From Algoriphagus iocasae (GTDB taxonomy: Bacteria > Bacteroidota > Bacteroidia > Cytophagales > Cyclobacteriaceae), in assembly GCF_014206875.1 (NCBI RefSeq), contig NZ_JACIJO010000001.1, positions 1,204,680 to 1,268,679 on the forward strand: 64,000 nt of DNA. The letters are read 5' to 3'. The first letter of the stretch is position 1; every line of letters begins with the position of its first letter. The notes beneath the pieces are model-generated. The model was not told the origin of the DNA, made no database searches, and saw nothing but the letters and a program-made list of their open reading frames with translations. This document shows, one piece after another, positions 27,816 to 36,467 of this stretch. A program made the translations under genes and the position numbers.

Positions 27816-29363
27816 ATGAATAAACCCAAAATCCTTCCCTTACTCATGGGACTTGCTATTTCTACTGCCTGCGAAAAGCAGGAGAAAATCGTTGAAGAAA
27901 ATTATTGGCCGAATGGTGGTGTCACCTATGAGATTTTTGTCCAATCTTTTTACGATTCTGATGGAGATGGAATTGGCGACATGAATGGCGTAACCGAAAA
28001 ATTGGATTATGTTAGTGATTTGGGTGCCAATGCAATTTGGCTGATGCCAATCATGCCCTCACCGAGTTACCATAAATATGATGTGACGGATTATAAAGCC
28101 ATTCATCCCGACTATGGTACGATGGATGATTTCAAAAATCTTTTGGCTGAAGCTCATAAGAAGGATATAAAAATTGTTATCGATTTAATCATCAACCATA
28201 CTAGTAGCGAACATCCTTGGTTTCTAGAATCAAAAAAGGGGAGAGATAATCCTTTTCGAGACTATTATGTTTGGGCTCAAAAAGATACCATTGCACAATA
28301 TATCGAGAAAAAGAAGGTCACTTTAGACTCTGATAATATCCGTCAATGGCATGATCCGGGAGAAGGAGAGGATTTTTATTATGGGTTTTTCTATGGAGGA
28401 ATGCCTGACTTGAATTTTGATAATCCTAAAGTTCGGGAAGAGATTTTTGATATCGGAAGATTTTGGTTGGAAGAGATAGGAGTTGATGGGTTTCGATTAG
28501 ATGCGGCAAAACACATTTACCCGGATGAAAGGGCAGTGGATAATCATGAATTTTGGAAAGATTTCAGAACTGAAATGACCAAGATCAAGCCCGATATTTA
28601 TTTGGTGGGAGAAGTTTATGATAAGAAAGAAGTAGTGGCGCCATTTTTACCTGGTTTACCTGCCTTATTCAATTTTGATTTCCATTATACATTGATTGAG
28701 TCCTTGAATAAAAAGGACGGGATGCTTTTGGTGAATAAAGAAAAAGAAGTCATTGATTTTTATGAAAATATCACAACAGATTTCATCGATGCTACCATCT
28801 CTTCAAATCATGACCAACCACGATTGCTGAATGAGTTGGGATCTGATCCAGAGAAATACAAACAAGCGAGTGCTATCTTGATGACCATGCCTGGTGCTCC
28901 TTATATTTACTATGGAGAAGAAATAGGGATGTTGGGTCTTAAGCCAGATGAACAAATCCGTGAGCCATTTTTATGGGATGTCAAAGAGAAAGACAATGGA
29001 CGCGCTACATGGATCGATCCTGTTTATTCAACAGATAAAACTGTTACTCCATTAGCTCTTCAAAAAGATGATCCATCCAGCTATTTCAATCATTACAAAG
29101 AATTAATCCACTTGAGAAGCAGTTATCCAGCTTTGGCAATTGGTTCCCTTGAATTACCAGAAACTGATTACGATAAAACCTTAATGGTATTTTCTAGAAA
29201 ACAGGGAGAACAAGAAATATTTGTGATCCATCATGTCGGTGAAACACCGGTCTCAATAGACTTACCTCAGGAAATTAACTCAATCTATGAATTGGGTGAA
29301 GTCACCATAAAAAATCAGAAATTGACACTAGGCAAAAACTCCTCAATCGTTTATATGCAATAA
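27816..29363 (+). CDS. GH13 alpha-amylase-family lipoprotein (SusG-like)
   Basis: A 515-residue lipoprotein with lipobox Cys19 (ISTAC). The GH13 residues are Asp229 (GFRLDAAKH), Glu266 (VGEVYD) and Asp333 (SSNHDQPR), and the IQSFYDSDGDGIGD calcium-binding-like loop at residues 43-57 (here FVQSFYDSDGDGIGD) resembles oligo-1,6-glucosidase/neopullulanase groups. Expected on the outer or periplasmic membrane face, cutting maltodextrins before import. It has its own start after the fba terminator and ends in a terminator shared with the convergent pfkA. Confidence 0.9.
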   Translation: MNKPKILPLLMGLAISTACEKQEKIVEENYWPNGGVTYEIFVQSFYDSDGDGIGDMNGVTEKLDYVSDLGANAIWLMPIMPSPSYHKYDVTDYKAIHPDYGTMDDFKNLLAEAHKKDIKIVIDLIINHTSSEHPWFLESKKGRDNPFRDYYVWAQKDTIAQYIEKKKVTLDSDNIRQWHDPGEGEDFYYGFFYGGMPDLNFDNPKVREEIFDIGRFWLEEIGVDGFRLDAAKHIYPDERAVDNHEFWKDFRTEMTKIKPDIYLVGEVYDKKEVVAPFLPGLPALFNFDFHYTLIESLNKKDGMLLVNKEKEVIDFYENITTDFIDATISSNHDQPRLLNELGSDPEKYKQASAILMTMPGAPYIYYGEEIGMLGLKPDEQIREPFLWDVKEKDNGRATWIDPVYSTDKTVTPLALQKDDPSSYFNHYKELIHLRSSYPALAIGSLELPETDYDKTLMVFSRKQGEQEIFVIHHVGETPVSIDLPQEINSIYELGEVTIKNQKLTLGKNSSIVYMQ

Positions 29364-29390
29364 AAAAGGCTCCTTAGGAGCCTTTTTTTA
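29361..29390. terminator. Bidirectional terminator between GH13 gene and pfkA
   Basis: GGCTCC (29368-29373) pairs with GGAGCC (29377-29382), flanked by A6 and T7, so it works in both directions. The pfkA stop codon lies in its T tract. Confidence 0.88.
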
Positions 29391-30374
29391 TGTAGATAGA
29401 ATTTTTGCAATTCTAAAATCTTCTTCGTCAACTGATTTATCATCGACGATTGCTTTCTTGATAGGAGTATAGACCACTTTGTTATTGATCAATCCTGCCA
29501 TCACATCGTACTTCCCTTGCAATAAGCCTTCTACAGCGGCTACACCAAGTTTTGATGCCAACAGCCTATCAAAAGAAGAAGGTGCGCCTCCTCGCTGCAA
29601 ATGGCCAAGGATGGTCACTTTGATATCGTAAGAAGGAAGGAATTTTTTCACTTTCTCAGCAATTTCTCCAGCTCCGCCACTTTTTCCACCTTCGGCAACA
29701 ATCACAATGTTAGAGGATTTCTTTGCTTTAGATCTAATCTTCAATTTTTCCACCAAATGCTCAATTGGCATTTTCTTCTCAGGAATCAAAATAGCTGCAG
29801 CAGCACTTCCGATTCCAGCATTGATTGCGATAAATCCAGCATCCCTGCCCATCACTTCTACAAAGAATAATCTATCATGAGAAGTTGCGGTATCTCTGAT
29901 CTTATCGATTGCTTCGATGGCTGTATTACATGCAGTGTCAAAACCAATTGTTGAGTCTGTTCCAGACAAATCGTTATCAATTGTCCCAGGTAGACCAATA
30001 GAAGGGATACCAAATTCCTGGAAGAACAAATGCGCTCCAGTCAAAGAACCATCTCCTCCAATAACTACCAAAGCATCAATGCCATGGGATTTTAAATTCT
30101 CATAGGCCTTTTTTCGACCTTCTGGAGTTTTAAATTCCGTACTTCTAGCCGACTTTAAAAAAGTACCACCTCTTTCTAAAACATGAGCGATATTTTTAGA
30201 ATCAAGTCTTTTGATGTCATCCTGGATCATTCCTTCGTATCCACGATAGATACCAAACATTTCCAGATTATAATAAAATCCTGCTCTCACAGCAGCACGT
30301 ATGGCGGCATTCATACCAGGAGAGTCACCTCCCGAAGTTAAAACACCAATTTTCTTTATAGTCTTAGGTTCCAT
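29388..30374 (-). CDS. pfkA: ATP-dependent 6-phosphofructokinase
   Basis: Phosphorylates fructose 6-phosphate in glycolysis. The 328-residue protein has GGDSPGMNA near the N-terminus, GGDGS at 106-110 (Gly rather than Asp in the second position favours ATP over pyrophosphate) and the catalytic PGTIDND with Asp133. The length equals the bacterial PfkA family. It is 11 bp downstream of mgsA, probably one transcript. Confidence 0.94.
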   Translation of the reverse strand: MEPKTIKKIGVLTSGGDSPGMNAAIRAAVRAGFYYNLEMFGIYRGYEGMIQDDIKRLDSKNIAHVLERGGTFLKSARSTEFKTPEGRKKAYENLKSHGIDALVVIGGDGSLTGAHLFFQEFGIPSIGLPGTIDNDLSGTDSTIGFDTACNTAIEAIDKIRDTATSHDRLFFVEVMGRDAGFIAINAGIGSAAAAILIPEKKMPIEHLVEKLKIRSKAKKSSNIVIVAEGGKSGGAGEIAEKVKKFLPSYDIKVTILGHLQRGGAPSSFDRLLASKLGVAAVEGLLQGKYDVMAGLINNKVVYTPIKKAIVDDKSVDEEDFRIAKILST

Positions 30375-30385
30375 TTAGGTTTGAA

Positions 30386-30748
30386 TTATAGGCTTTTAAA
30401 CATTAAAGCTGCGGAAGCAGGGTTGGTTGCCAATGGAATATTGTGCACATCACAAATTCTCATTAGCATCTGAACGTCAGGTTCATGTGGATGCTTGTCC
30501 AAAGGATCTCTGAAAAAGATGACCATATCCAATTCTTTTTGGGCAGCCATCGCAGCGATTTGAGCATCGCCTCCTAGAGGTCCGGATAGTAGTTTATCCA
30601 CTTCAAAACCGGATTTTTCGATGTGGGAACCTGTGGTCCCCGTGGCTACTAGATCCACATCCACTTTTTCGAGAATGTCTCGAAATTGGCTTAAAAAATG
30701 TACCATGTCGGCTTTTTTTCCATCATGGGCTATTAGGGCGATTTTCAT
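30386..30748 (-). CDS. mgsA: Methylglyoxal synthase
   Basis: Converts dihydroxyacetone phosphate to methylglyoxal and phosphate, a glycolytic overflow path that relieves sugar-phosphate stress. The 120-residue protein has the phosphate-binding TGTTG, the catalytic Asp61 in GPLGGDAQI and the conserved [12 protein letters not shown] stretch. It leads an operon with pfkA. Confidence 0.93.
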   Translation of the reverse strand: MKIALIAHDGKKADMVHFLSQFRDILEKVDVDLVATGTTGSHIEKSGFEVDKLLSGPLGGDAQIAAMAAQKELDMVIFFRDPLDKHPHEPDVQMLMRICDVHNIPLATNPASAALMFKSL

Positions 30749-30773
30749 GTAATGGATTTAATAGGTTTGAGGT

Positions 30774-30802
30774 CAAAGTTAGAAAAAAATCCTTTTTCCC
30801 AA
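30774..30802 (-). promoter_or_regulatory. Promoter of the mgsA-pfkA operon
   Basis: On the minus strand, TTG (30802-30800) and TAACTTTG (30781-30774) are separated by 18 bases, close to the Bacteroidota -33/-7 arrangement. The start of transcription would fall near 30768, about 20 bases before the mgsA ATG. Confidence 0.55.
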
Positions 30803-30865
30803 CTTTGACGAAATTAATAAAACGTGAAATATTGAAGCTATTCCAGTTTCTTTCTGAAATCTCGA

Positions 30866-32920
30866 TTAAGACTCCTTAGAAAGAAGGTTTTCTAAATGGA
30901 AAAGGAAGGTGTATTCCATCGCTAATTCCTTTAGAGCATTAAACCTTCCAGACGCTCCACCATGTCCTGCTTCCATATTTGTATGAAGTAGTAATAAGTT
31001 TTGGTCAGTTTTCAACTCACGAAGTTTAGCAACCCATTTGGTAGGCTCCCAATACTGAACCTGGCTATCATGAAGTCCAGAAGTCACCAACAAATTCGGG
31101 TAATTTTTGGCCTCAACATTGTCATAAGGAGAGTAGGAGAGCATGTAATCGTAATATTCCTTGTCTTTAGGATTTCCCCATTCTTGAAACTCTCCTGTTG
31201 TCAATGGAATACTCTCATCCAGCATGGTGGAGACTACATCTACGAATGGAACACTGGCAATCAATCCATGAAATAAATCAGGTCTTAAATTCATGACAGC
31301 TCCCATCAATAACCCACCAGCACTTCCACCCATGGCATACAGATGAGGGGTTGAAGTATATTTTTCTGAAATCAAATGCTCTGCACAAGCAATGAAATCA
31401 GTAAAAGTGTTTTTCTTCTTCAGCATCTTACCATCCTCATACCAATGCCTCCCCATATCTTCACCTCCGCGGATATGAGCAATAGCGAATACAAATCCTC
31501 TATCCAAAAGACTCAAGCGACTAGATGAAAAATAGGCCTCCATGCTGAATCCATAGGAACCATAGGCATATAACAACAAAGGATTATTTCCATCTGGATG
31601 GAACAATTCCTCTTTGTACACCAATGAAATTGGCACCATCACCCCATCATTTGCTTTTGCCCAGATTCTTGCAGAGTTATAAAGTGATTGATCATATCCA
31701 CCGACAACTTCCTGTTGTTTAAGAAGGATTCTGGTTTTTAAAGACATGTGATAATCAAAAACGCTTGAAGGAGAAACGAGGGAATTGTATCCAAATCTTA
31801 AAATTTCTGTATTAAACTCGGGATTGGTGCTGATCCAAGCAGTATAGGTTTCATCATCAAATTCCAGTTGGTGTCCTTCACTTCCATCCCAAGGTTTTAT
31901 CAAAATCTGAACAAGGCCATTGCTTCTCTCTTGCGTCACCAGAAAGCTGGAAAACAAATCGAAGTCTTCCAGTAACACGGTAGGTCGATGAGGTATTACA
32001 TCTTCCCAATTTTCTTTTCCTGGGGCGGCGATAGGAGCTTTTACAACTTTAAAGTTTTGGGCATTATCATTTGTTCGGATCCAAAAGTGATCGCCATAAT
32101 GATCGGCTGCGTATTCCAAATGGGGGATTCTTGCTTGAAGAAGCTGGAATTCACTGTCTGGTGAATCAGCTTTTAAGAATCTTATTTCTGATGAAATGGT
32201 ACTCTCAGAATGAATAAATAGGTATTCTTCAGATTTGGTCTTAACCACATGACAAGAGAATTCCTCATCTTTTTCTTCAAAAATTAAAAGATCATTTTCG
32301 TTAGGTGTTCCCAATTGATGCTTGAAAATCTTATCAGCTCGTAAGGTTTCTGGATCTTGTTTTGAATAAAAAATAGTTTGATTGTCTGCTGCCCAAGCAA
32401 GATTTCCGGTCACGTTGGGGATGCTTTCAGATAAGATCTTGCCTGTTTCCAAGTTTTTAAAGAAAATGGTATAAATCCTTCTTCCCACTTCATCTGCTGC
32501 AAATGCCAGAATATTTTGATTTGGAGAAGTGGAAGTTGCGCCAACATTGTAATAGCTTTTTCCTTCAGCAAGCACATTCACATCCAAAATTACTTCCTCA
32601 GCATTATCCAAAGATTCTGGCTTTCTGCAATAAATCGGGTATTCAGCTCCTTTTTCAAATCGGGCATACCAAAAGTATCCTGATTTGAAATAGGGGACAC
32701 TTTGATCATCTTCTTTGATCCGGCCTTTTAATTCTTCAAAAAGTTTGTCCTGAAATGCTTCAGTATGTTTAAGTTGATCTTTTAAGTAAGCATTTTCTTG
32801 ATTGAGGTAATCAATAACTTCTGGATTTTCCCGGTCTCGCATCCAGAAATAATTGTCAATTCGCTGATGCCCATGGGTTTCTAATATTTCGGGCTTTTTA
32901 TGTGCTATAGGAGGTTTCAT
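30866..32920 (-). CDS. S9 family prolyl oligopeptidase (protease II-like)
   Basis: A 684-residue serine peptidase with an N-terminal seven-bladed propeller (to about residue 400) and a C-terminal alpha/beta hydrolase domain. The nucleophile is the Ser of GGSAGG, the acid is in SGLHDSQV and the His is in EAGHGG. The absence of a signal peptide suggests a cytoplasmic oligopeptidase that trims short peptides after basic residues, as protease II does. Separate from mgsA by 117 bp. Confidence 0.9.
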   Translation of the reverse strand: MKPPIAHKKPEILETHGHQRIDNYFWMRDRENPEVIDYLNQENAYLKDQLKHTEAFQDKLFEELKGRIKEDDQSVPYFKSGYFWYARFEKGAEYPIYCRKPESLDNAEEVILDVNVLAEGKSYYNVGATSTSPNQNILAFAADEVGRRIYTIFFKNLETGKILSESIPNVTGNLAWAADNQTIFYSKQDPETLRADKIFKHQLGTPNENDLLIFEEKDEEFSCHVVKTKSEEYLFIHSESTISSEIRFLKADSPDSEFQLLQARIPHLEYAADHYGDHFWIRTNDNAQNFKVVKAPIAAPGKENWEDVIPHRPTVLLEDFDLFSSFLVTQERSNGLVQILIKPWDGSEGHQLEFDDETYTAWISTNPEFNTEILRFGYNSLVSPSSVFDYHMSLKTRILLKQQEVVGGYDQSLYNSARIWAKANDGVMVPISLVYKEELFHPDGNNPLLLYAYGSYGFSMEAYFSSSRLSLLDRGFVFAIAHIRGGEDMGRHWYEDGKMLKKKNTFTDFIACAEHLISEKYTSTPHLYAMGGSAGGLLMGAVMNLRPDLFHGLIASVPFVDVVSTMLDESIPLTTGEFQEWGNPKDKEYYDYMLSYSPYDNVEAKNYPNLLVTSGLHDSQVQYWEPTKWVAKLRELKTDQNLLLLHTNMEAGHGGASGRFNALKELAMEYTFLFHLENLLSKES

Positions 32921-33105
32921 ATCTTGATTTACTGTGCTGCAATGTTAATGAAAAATCATAGGCTTCGGTTCAATTTTGGAATACATCAACCTCAAAAATG
33001 AAGGTGTCAAAATCAAAAAAGTAACTTGTATTTTTATTTTATCCTTGTTTGTGAAAAAAAATATTAAAATCTTCAGGATAATTATAAACCATTAACCTTT
33101 CATTT

Positions 33106-33528
33106 ATGGGAATGCTAAAAGAATTTAAAGAGTTTGCCGTCAAAGGCAATGTCGTCGATTTGGCAGTAGCTGTCATAATCGGTGGCGCATTTGGTAAAAT
33201 AGTCTCTTCTTTCGTGAATGATATCGTCATGCCGCCAATCGGATTGATGATTGGAGGAGTTGACTTTAAAAACTTAGTGGTAGTTTTAAAAGAAGCAGTT
33301 TTAAATGATGCTGGTGAAGTAGTAACTGAAGCAGTGACATTGAACTACGGCTCTTTTATCCAAAACATAGTTGATTTTACCATCATTGCCTTTGTGATTT
33401 TTCTTGCTGTGAAAGCTATTAACAGCACTAAAAAGAAAGAGGAAGCAGCCCCTGCACCTCCTCCGGCTCCACCTAAATCAGAAGTCCTGCTTGAAGAAAT
33501 CAGAGATTTGTTAAAAAAGGATAACTAA
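33106..33528 (+). CDS. mscL: Large-conductance mechanosensitive channel
   Basis: A pressure-release channel against hypo-osmotic shock. The 140-residue protein begins [24 protein letters not shown], divided here as the amphipathic N-terminal helix and the first transmembrane helix with its small-residue constriction, then a second helix ([18 protein letters not shown]) and a C-terminal bundle ending [13 protein letters not shown] Pro-rich linker (APAPPPAPP) is visible before the bundle. Single gene with its own terminator. Confidence 0.95.
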   Translation: MGMLKEFKEFAVKGNVVDLAVAVIIGGAFGKIVSSFVNDIVMPPIGLMIGGVDFKNLVVVLKEAVLNDAGEVVTEAVTLNYGSFIQNIVDFTIIAFVIFLAVKAINSTKKKEEAAPAPPPAPPKSEVLLEEIRDLLKKDN

Positions 33529-33557
33529 TAAAAAAGCGGCCTTAGCCGCTTTTTTAT
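33528..33557. terminator. Bidirectional terminator between mscL and the Spy-like gene
   Basis: A6GCGGC (33530-33540) pairs with GCCGCT6 (33545-33555) around a CTTA loop; the A and T runs serve both convergent genes. Confidence 0.88.
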
Positions 33558-33985
33558 TTATCTCTTCTTTGCCGTTGGTAAATTTGCCGGGCAAAATCAC
33601 GGGAAAGTCCGTTGAGTAAAAAGATTTGATTGTAGTTGATGACTTTAGAAACATTTGCAACAAACTTTTTCTCTTCATCTAATAACTTTTGTTGTAATTC
33701 AAATCTCTTGTTGATCCTGGATTGTGCTTCAGATTCGGAAAGCGGTTGGTCCTGTCTTCGGTTGACTTCTGCCATTTCACGGATCATAGCTTCTCTTTTA
33801 TCACTGAATTCATTGTAGATGGGCCAGAATTTCTCTGCTTGATCAGAATTTAAATCCAATCGAGTTGTTATAAATGCCACTTTAGCTGCTTTGAGCTTTT
33901 CTGGGTCATATCTTTCGCCGGGTCTTTGGGCAAAAGCAACACCCACCAGCAGTGATAGGAATAAGGTGATTGCGTATTTTTTCAT
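33554..33985 (-). CDS. Small periplasmic Spy/CnrX-like helical protein
   Basis: A 143-residue protein with signal peptide (MKKYAITLFLSLLVGVAFAQ). The mature part is almost all helical and charged; LDLNSDQAEKFWPIYNEF resembles the LTxxQ motif of Spy/CpxP/ZraP/CnrX-type proteins. The open frame extends upstream to 34057, but that overlaps the anti-sigma gene and the signal peptide starts at 33985. It is one base from the anti-sigma stop codon, so it is co-translated with it and the sigma factor. A sensing or chaperone role in the periplasm is inferred. Confidence 0.75.
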   Translation of the reverse strand: MKKYAITLFLSLLVGVAFAQRPGERYDPEKLKAAKVAFITTRLDLNSDQAEKFWPIYNEFSDKREAMIREMAEVNRRQDQPLSESEAQSRINKRFELQQKLLDEEKKFVANVSKVINYNQIFLLNGLSRDFARQIYQRQRRDK

Positions 33986-33986
33986 A

Positions 33987-34343
33987 TTAATACCAAATTT
34001 CTTCTTGATCGGATGATTCTTCTTCAATAAATGGGTTTTCATCCTGAATAATTTCATTTAAGATTTCTTCTGGATTTTCTGACATATTCAGAATATCCTC
34101 GGCAGTCCAGTATTGGCTGTCAATGTATAGGTCAATTTCCTGATCCAGCATTAGTGCCTCAGAAGTTGAATCATAATTATTCCATTGCCAGATCCCAATA
34201 CTGACAAAGAGCGCGATGGAAGCAGCCCATTTAACCCATGGATAGCTTTCCTTTTTTTGCGTCTTTGCCATGATCTGATCAGGCAACTTATCGAAGTAGC
34301 CTTCGGGTGATTTCAGATCTTTTATTTTTGGTAAGTTTTGCAT
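33987..34343 (-). CDS. Putative membrane anti-sigma factor
   Basis: A 118-residue protein with a short soluble N-terminus (SPEGYFDKLPDQIM), one transmembrane helix near residues 36-54 and a very acidic periplasmic tail (DQEIDLYIDSQYW, EEESSDQEEIW). It lies between the ECF sigma gene and the Spy-like gene. I recognise no zinc-finger anti-sigma motif, so the assignment is from topology and position only. Confidence 0.65.
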   Translation of the reverse strand: MQNLPKIKDLKSPEGYFDKLPDQIMAKTQKKESYPWVKWAASIALFVSIGIWQWNNYDSTSEALMLDQEIDLYIDSQYWTAEDILNMSENPEEILNEIIQDENPFIEEESSDQEEIWY

Positions 34344-34376
34344 GGTATTAGTTAGACTGAAAATTGCAGGAATGGT

Positions 34377-34922
34377 TTATTCTTCCAAAATATGATGTTC
34401 AATTTTTTTTGATGCATGATGAAAACTTGCCTTCAATGCACCAATACTTGTTCCAGTTATTTCTGAAATCTGTTCGTAACTTAAATCCTCCTGATTTTTA
34501 AGCTGGAAAACAAGGCGTTGCTTTTCCGGTAAGGCGAGCATGGCTTTTTGTAATTTCAGTTGGATTTGATCGCCATCGAAATGTCCCGGTTGACTTAGAT
34601 AGGATTCAAGTTTTTCCTGGTAATCATCCATGGAAAAAAAGAATCGCTTTTTCTTCTTTTCCAGAAAGGTCAAAGTTTCATTCGTAGCAATTCTGTAAAG
34701 CCAAGTAAACAGACTAGATTGTCCTTGGAATTTTTCAATATGATGAAACGCTTTTATGAAAGTGTTTTGGGTCAGGTCATCTGCATCTTCATGGATCAAA
34801 ACCATTCTTCTGATGACATGATAAACCTTCTTTTGGTACTCTTGGATCAGCTGCCTAAAACCCATTTCCCTACTGTGAGGGTTCTGAATCAAACGTAGGA
34901 TTTCCTGATCTCTGTCTTTCAT
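34377..34922 (-). CDS. ECF-type RNA polymerase sigma factor
   Basis: A 181-residue sigma-70 family factor: region 2 (EDADDLTQNTFIKAFHHIEKF, with the W-L-Y-R-I-A-TN helix after it) and region 4 (LPEKQRLVFQLKNQEDLSYEQIS with its helix-turn-helix), no regions 1 or 3. First gene of the sigma / anti-sigma / Spy-like operon. The signal it answers is presumably in the envelope, given its partners. Confidence 0.92.
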   Translation of the reverse strand: MKDRDQEILRLIQNPHSREMGFRQLIQEYQKKVYHVIRRMVLIHEDADDLTQNTFIKAFHHIEKFQGQSSLFTWLYRIATNETLTFLEKKKKRFFFSMDDYQEKLESYLSQPGHFDGDQIQLKLQKAMLALPEKQRLVFQLKNQEDLSYEQISEITGTSIGALKASFHHASKKIEHHILEE

Positions 34923-35065
34923 TATTGATTTTAGACCCTTTCAAACGACTTAGGTTTAGTCGGGAAAGAAAAAATAGTTTTTTAAGATCAAAGATCAAAT
35001 TAATCCTTCTTTCTAATCCTTTGAATATTAGTAAGAAAGCATCAATCGTGCTGAAAGAAAGAAAT

Positions 35066-35992
35066 TTAGATTTCTAGAATGTAATCCAAAATGCCAGCGT
35101 TTTTCCCCTTTGGGCGAGTAACCAAAAGTGGCAAACTATCATTGTATTGGATTAATCTCTCTGCCATACTTCCGATAAATAGGGCAGTGGCAGCAGTTCT
35201 ACCTTTGGCACCAATGATGATCCCATCTGCATTTATTTCGAGGGCTTTTGAGACGATTTCTTCTACTGGATCATCATCATCATCTTTGGTATAAATAGGA
35301 GTGATCTTGATTCCTTTTAGGTCAATCTTACGGATGAATTTCTTGTAATTGATCTCAGCATGAAGCTGCATGATCTGCGTGAATTCCTCGTAGCTTTTAC
35401 CGGTGAAATGATATCCAGAAGGTACTGAAAATACATTTTGGCAGACAATTTCAATATTAGAACGACCATGTTTCTCTGCAATCATGATTGCCTCTTCCAG
35501 TGCATCTTTTGAATATTCAGAAAAGTCACTTGGCACCAAGAGTTTGGTCAATTTCGGAAGTGTGCCTTCAGGTACGATTAAAAGTGAGCAACTTGCTCTT
35601 CTAGCCAATCTCAAAGAGGCAACGCCTGTTCCAGGCAGAGTTACTTTTCTGCCTATCAGGATCATATCGGCAGATTTTTCTTCAGATAATTTCAGGATCT
35701 TTTTTGAAAGAGAACCTTCTTTAACCACATAGTTGAGAGAAATTCCTTTTGTGTTTTTAAAGTTCTCCTTCACGGTTTCCTCCATGGATTCTTTTCTCTC
35801 GTTGATCATATTCTCAACGAGATTTGGGAATTCCTCCAATACTTCTTTAGGAACAGTCAAGTTTTTGATGACATTGACAAAATATATTTTTTTTGTCTGA
35901 TTGACTCTAGCTATAAATTCTGCGTATTGTACCAATGTTTGGTCTAATGGACTTTGGTCTAAACAAACGATTAGCTTTTTAATCAAATACAT
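35066..35992 (-). CDS. Tandem universal stress protein
   Basis: A 308-residue protein made of two USP domains (about 1-145 and 150-300). The first keeps GRK..LPGTGVASLRLARRASCSLLIVPEG with some divergence; the second has GAKGRTAATALFIGSMAERL, a standard ATP-binding loop (GxxG-x9-GS). Probably a cytoplasmic stress-response protein. Single gene. Confidence 0.85.
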   Translation of the reverse strand: MYLIKKLIVCLDQSPLDQTLVQYAEFIARVNQTKKIYFVNVIKNLTVPKEVLEEFPNLVENMINERKESMEETVKENFKNTKGISLNYVVKEGSLSKKILKLSEEKSADMILIGRKVTLPGTGVASLRLARRASCSLLIVPEGTLPKLTKLLVPSDFSEYSKDALEEAIMIAEKHGRSNIEIVCQNVFSVPSGYHFTGKSYEEFTQIMQLHAEINYKKFIRKIDLKGIKITPIYTKDDDDDPVEEIVSKALEINADGIIIGAKGRTAATALFIGSMAERLIQYNDSLPLLVTRPKGKNAGILDYILEI

Positions 35993-36017
35993 AGTGTTCC
36001 ACTGAGGTTTGAAAGTG

Positions 36018-36025
36018 CAAATTTA
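36018..36025 (-). promoter_or_regulatory. -7 promoter element of the universal stress protein gene
   Basis: On the minus strand TAAATTTG matches TAnnTTTG and lies 26 bases before the ATG at 35992. Confidence 0.45.
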
Positions 36026-36241
36026 ATTGGATTCGAAGGATTTTTAGGAGATTTGATAAAATTATATTTCGAAAATTTTCATTTTTCTTTTTTTAAAATC
36101 TTTTTAGGTTTAATTCTAACTCCTTTAAATCCTGTCATTTATCAAGAGTAATTTTAGAAAATTATTGAGATAAATAAATACCATTCGTCAATGTTTTGAG
36201 AATTATCTCGGATTCGGTTCAACCTACTTCTATTTATCCCG

Positions 36242-36249
36242 TATATTTG
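36242..36249 (+). promoter_or_regulatory. -7 promoter element of the candidate RNA at 36254
   Basis: TATATTTG matches TAnnTTTG exactly on the plus strand and sits a few bases before the first base of the closing stem of the candidate RNA. No clear -33 element was found. Confidence 0.5.
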
Positions 36250-36253
36250 TACC

Positions 36254-36467
36254 AGTCCGGGTCTTCGACATGTTCAAACTTCACAATTAACAAAATCACC
36301 GAGTGAAGCCCTCTCCAAAAACAGGCCTCATCCCGACCTCAAGCAATTGAGAATTTGGGACCTCGTCATTCATTTGGCAGGATAACAGTGGAAGTTTGCG
36401 GTCTCAAGGCAGCTCAAATCTTGTCTACTAGGAGGTTTGTAACACTCTAAGATCCGGACTTTTTACT
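36254..36467 (+). ncRNA. Candidate structured small RNA of about 210 nt (6S-like size), family not recognised
   Basis: The 454-bp gap 35993-36446 has no gene but holds a strong structure. AGTCCGGGTC (36254-36263) pairs with GATCCGGACT (36451-36460) as a 10-bp closing stem with one G-U, followed by TTTTTACTTTTT. Inside, CTCAA-GCAA-TTGAG (36338-36351) is a GNRA-capped hairpin enclosed by TCCC/GGGA; CAAACTTC (36275-36282) can pair with GAAGTTTG (36391-36398), or its 3' half with GTGAAG (36303-36308), so two exclusive folds exist. A -7 element precedes it. Overall size and closed-ring shape recall 6S RNA, but I do not see a diagnostic sequence. Its 3' end overlaps the end of the flippase gene antisense. 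Confidence 0.55.

Noticed and set aside
33986..34057. N-terminal extension of the Spy-like protein (start at 34057)
   Set aside because: The extension lies within the anti-sigma coding region and precedes a good signal peptide at 33985.
36254..36467. Assignment of the candidate RNA as 6S RNA
   Set aside because: Size and closed-end shape fit, but I could not see a diagnostic sequence or run a covariance model, so only a generic call is made.
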